Assembly (NCBI GenBank): GCA_028455995.1
Contig: JABELC010000001.1
Location: 4,018,501-4,082,500 of the forward strand
Reading direction: 5' to 3'
DNA from: Scleromitrula shiraiana
Taxonomy: Eukaryota; Ascomycota; Leotiomycetes; Helotiales; Sclerotiniaceae
Length of the DNA stretch: 64,000 nt
Below the pieces are notes generated by a model. That model searched no databases. It was not told where the DNA came from and saw nothing but the letters and a program-made list of their open reading frames with translations. Position numbers and translations under genes: made by a program. Of this stretch, positions 60,327 to 64,000 are shown piece after piece. How positions within the stretch are numbered: position 1 is the first letter of the stretch; each line of letters opens with the position of its first letter.

Positions 60327-61783
60327 ATGGCTCAAATCAGTCAATCAAGCAAGGAGTTTAACCAAACTTTGCATGCTTCAACGTTTGAAGAGGATCAGCA
60401 AGACCGATATCCCACATCAACTAAAGCTGAGACTAGCTTAGATATCGATACCCCCCAGCCAGTGCCTAAAACGATTGTGTCTAAAACAACGAGCCCAGAA
60501 GAGTCTGATAACGAAGTGCAATTTTTATATTCGGTAACCAAACGAGAGAAGAGAAGAAATATAAGGTAGGAACATGTATGCTTTCTGCTGTCCCATACTA
60601 AATAGATGATAGACTAGGGCCTTCACCTCTAGCTCGAAGCTTCGGCTGTGATATTCCTACTCCATCAACAAAATCCACTTCAAAGATGCTCATGCCAGTG
60701 CAGAAATTCCATCAGGAAACAATCTTGGCAGATAAGCTGGTTCCTGATCGTACAGACTCCACAAGGGAAAACAACATAACCTCATTATTGGAGCCAACTT
60801 CGTCCATAACGCACCTTTCCACTAATATTGGCGTGAATATACCAAACATCGAGCAACTTGTAGCTCCGAAGACGCCCCATCAGTACTTGTCTCAAACACC
60901 ACCACTTAAAACCCCAGTTCTTACAGGCGAAGGGTGTACGCCATCATCTTCATCAATTCAGATCCAAAATCAGTTTCCAGATCCATTTTTTCATGTCCCT
61001 ATATGTAATCAAACTTCTAGCAAAAAGCGTAAGCAAATAGATATGTTAGATTCTGCCATGCCGTATTTCTCTTACGGTCATACCTCAATGTCATCATGTG
61101 AGCCAGTGAGAGAAAATCCAAGCTCTCGCAATCTTGTATTTATGGATCTTTTGGAAGACCCTGATACACCAACTACTTTGGATGGCTTGCCTCCATCCCT
61201 TCCTCCTCAAAGTCCCATAATTCCTGGTTGGCAAAAGTTTTCCTGGGATTCGTGTGAGTCTGCTACGCCTGTTCAAACCCACCAACGTCCGATTCGATCT
61301 CCGATTACATTTCATGGTACCGATGGTCTCGATGCCGACTGGCACCGAAATAATAAGAGCTGTATTGATCATTCTGGTGTAGCTGATTCTAGGCTCCCTG
61401 AACAAGAAATGATCTCACCAAAATCAATACCAAATCGAATGAGATCTATTACATGTCAGCAACCAATTGCTCATGTTTTCCCGACAGCTTCTACAACAGA
61501 ATTTTCTGCTCATCACGAAAGCTTAGCAGATATTCGACGACGGCCATCTCTTTACAAGATACCTGCATGGACATTGCCAGCGCTGTCTTCCACAGTGCCC
61601 GCTTACTTATCCCCTGATTCTATCTATCACACTGATGAACCATCACGAATTCCCGACTCCGATATTAATCATCCGCCAAGAACCTCAATGCACTTCCTAA
61701 CCCAAACGATCCCCTTTCATGATACTGACCCATCTTCAACAAAATGTGTTGCGTCTTCTTTAACACATTCACCAAATTTGTGA
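60327..61783 (+). CDS. Unrecognised low-complexity protein
   Basis: The first exon 60327-60565 begins MAQISQSSKEF. The main open frame covers 60640-61783, giving about 460 residues if the exons are joined at 60566-60639. Several earlier AGs would break the frame, so the acceptor at 60639 is the one that fits, and it is uncertain. The protein is rich in Ser, Pro, Thr and Ile with no domain I know. The first exon ends in an acidic-hydrophobic segment (EESDNEVQFLYS) before a basic patch, and a second basic patch (SSKKRKQ) may be nuclear. Function unknown. Confidence 0.5.
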
Positions 61784-63676
61784 GTTCCTCCACATGTACT
61801 AACTCGAAACCACCAGGGGTGCTCTAACTCATTCACCTTTTTATTGAATAATGAGAATATCACGACGAGTTCTCATATCGAGAATCACAATATGATATTT
61901 CAGTTGTCTTTATGAAACCTGGGGAGTGAATTAGTGCACCCCCTGGTAGATTGAGATTTCATCGCTGATATCATCCATAACCTCAGGATCATCGACATAG
62001 CGCAGACTAGCCAAGAAACTTTTCCTTTTGAAGCCATCGCGGCTCGACATAACAAACCCATTCAGAAGGTCTTCGATACATTTTCTGCCATCATTCAATT
62101 GCCACTTCTGAGACACGCTGCGAATGGAAGAAGACATGGGGCTTTGGGTATAGAGAGAATGAGGGAGTACAGAGAAGCAAAAAGGGCGATGGAAAGAGCA
62201 CAAAAAGCCGAGAAGAGGAAGAGGGAGCGTATGGAGAGAGAAAGAGGTAGAGTCTAGGCAAGGAACGGCATCTCGACTTGTGCCAGAAATGAGCATGATA
62301 AATGTCTGGAGTTTCTCTAGTCTGCTCTTTTCAAGATTAGTGCTGCTTAAGGAAAACATGCATCAATTTTCAGTTGCACTCGGGACATTGATGCAAGTTT
62401 CTTGCTTCAATTCACATTTTAATCAGATACTATCTTATTTGTTTGAGGTCTCACTTCCATTCCGAATCTAAATATGCATGATGGATCTAATCTTATGACT
62501 TCATTTCGAAATTAGATGTCCCGAGGAGGTCTTCTTGGAAACCCAGGCTGGTATATAACTAGCTACGTGTGGTGGAGCTGTTGCTCTACAGTATGATCCA
62601 GTTTTGATCTTATAGAGGTTTTCTCAGAGCCGGCATAGAGCCTGCTAGGATTTTGGTGCAAACTAATACTATTTTTAAACATGGAGTATGCCCTGTCAGT
62701 GACATTAATGATTTATCGTCGTATGCTTATTAGTTAATTGGGGAGTTTATTACAATAGCGAGTTCAAGTGTTTATCTATTTTACTGTGTTACTTGAGATA
62801 TATCTTGTATCACTCACAAATTCTGCTGTGCTACCCTACTAAACCTGATGCTACTAATGAATAATCATATTGGCTATGAAACCAAACGCGTCGCTGATTC
62901 GCTGCATGACTGTATAATATTCACATGCGAATCCCAATATATAAATTTGAGGATGGATGTCTTTTTAAAAGTGCCTGGATAAAAGTATAAGAAGTGAATC
63001 AGCGGCACGTATATATAGCACACTTTGTTTCGTGTTGAACCTAAAACTAATGGCTACTTACATAGACTCGGACGACTTTGTATAACCCAAGAACCACTGA
63101 CTAATAACAAATGGCGGAAGATTGCATACTAGACAAATATCCAGAGTTTCAACTGTTTACAATATTGAAGAAATATGGCTTTTCATCTTAAATACTCACG
63201 CCTCACATAGATTACCATGAATTCTTGAGATAACATGAGCGTCTTCATTTGAATAACTTAAAACAAATTTCAGACTAGAAATGAGGTTTTCAGGATGTCA
63301 TAAGTACATAAATGAGATGTGCTCATATCAATAACTGCCACGGCTAGCCGCCGCAGGTAATTTATGCAGTAAAGTGGAGTGGTAAATACAGTCGCAGTAG
63401 TTGTGGCGCAGCTTCTTCTAACTATTTAGACATGCCCAATAATACAATGGGTGTCCATTTACAATATGTGTTGTCGTGTTATATTCACTTTTGTTAATTA
63501 ACAAAATTGTTTGGCCAAGTGGATCAAATAATAGTATTCCCGCGTTGTGACATTACAAGAACATAGTTCTCATCCACCCCCCCTCCCCACCCATAATAAT
63601 CCCTCTCTTGAAAACAAGACTTACTACTAGTTCTTGTTAAGCACCTCATTCTGGCAACCACTGTTTGCAACGACGA
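61784..63676. other. Intergenic, one doubtful minus-strand frame
   Basis: A 142-codon minus frame (62359-61931) starts with ATG. It has a hydrophobic middle and a charged end (VDDPEVMDDISDEISIY), but no homology or splice support is visible. I see nothing else in the 1.9 kb. Confidence 0.35.
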
Positions 63677-64000
63677 ATGATGGGAATAAACTTGTTACAG
63701 AAAGCAATGAGCAATTTTGCTTTGCTCCAAGATGTGGTGTCTAACGGAATAATGTTGGCGCTTGCAACTCTACCGGGCTTGCTTCTATGCTGGAGAATTT
63801 GGCGTTTCTCTATTATGCCTAGATTCCATCCGGATCGACCACAAGAACTACCATACTGGATACCATGTAAGTCATAACTATGGTGATGAACTGATTATGG
63901 ATTACTGACCTTGATTTGGTGCACGCTAGTCATTGGTAAGAACCTTCACCTGAACATTTGTCACGAATAGAGAGCTAACATTATATTCTATGTCATGCTT
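63677..64000 (+). CDS. Cytochrome P450, 5' end only (runs off window)
   Basis: The first exon (63677-63866) encodes a membrane anchor (~18-42) and the hinge FHPDRPQELPYWIP. A likely second exon is only 6 bases (63930-63935), flanked by a GCTAG acceptor and a GTAAGA donor. It completes the expected P450 start PYWIPFIG. The third exon must begin at or beyond the right edge of the window. No catalytic motifs are within view, so the assignment rests on the N-terminal pattern, which is common in fungal ER-anchored P450s. Confidence 0.75.

Noticed and set aside
1..64000. tRNA genes, CRISPR arrays, transposase or reverse transcriptase genes
   Set aside because: I looked by eye for T-loop boxes, regular spaced repeats and RT or transposase motifs and saw none; a tRNAscan or repeat search would be needed to exclude them.

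Overview
This window is nuclear DNA from a filamentous ascomycete fungus. Gene density, short introns of about 50 to 100 bases with GT...AG ends and CTAAC-like branch points, fungal-only families (Zn2Cys6 activator, the quinate cluster, fungal P450s) and overall AT-rich intergenic DNA all point that way. The protein flavour suggests a Leotiomycete such as a Botrytis/Sclerotinia relative, but this is an inference made without a database search. Exon coordinates were worked out by hand from reading frames and splice sites.

Left part (1-10.6 kb): a lectin/aerolysin-type protein with a long acidic Q/Y-rich tail (1565-3632), a cytochrome P450 (4469-5978), the ribosome-biogenesis factor Enp1/bystin (minus), a FAD amine oxidase of the fructosyl-amino-acid/sarcosine oxidase type (plus) and a secreted isochorismatase-like hydrolase (minus). 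About 2.9 kb without convincing genes follows.

Quinate block (13.5-31.7 kb): the core of the quinate/shikimate catabolic cluster is laid out as divergent pairs. They are a Gfo/Idh/MocA oxidoreductase (frameshifted) with 3-dehydroshikimate dehydratase (qutC type), the activator qutA with the repressor qutR, and the permease qutD with quinate/shikimate dehydrogenase qutB; the inositol-monophosphatase-like qutG closes the block. The permease imports quinate, QutB oxidises it to 3-dehydroquinate and QutC turns 3-dehydroshikimate into protocatechuate. QutA and QutR switch the set on and off. The type II dehydroquinase (qutE), which links QutB to QutC, is not in the window. Two sites resembling the QUTA/QA-1F operator lie between the oxidoreductase and the dehydratase.

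Housekeeping and novelty block (32.9-54.1 kb): a PRPP synthetase with a large insertion, an Asteroid/XPG-like nuclease-fold protein, mitochondrial EF-G2 (MEF2) and the retromer subunit Vps17. Between them (38.2-48.7 kb) sit three diverged genes that share a core ending in an R-x4-H motif, with a decayed acyl-protein-thioesterase-like pseudogene among them. The R-x4-H motif resembles that of HEPN ribonucleases. This family is the strongest candidate here for something undescribed.

Right part (54.1-64 kb): a zinc sorbitol/xylitol-type dehydrogenase, COP9 signalosome subunit 6, an unrecognised low-complexity protein, and the 5' end of a second P450 that contains a 6-base microexon and runs off the window.
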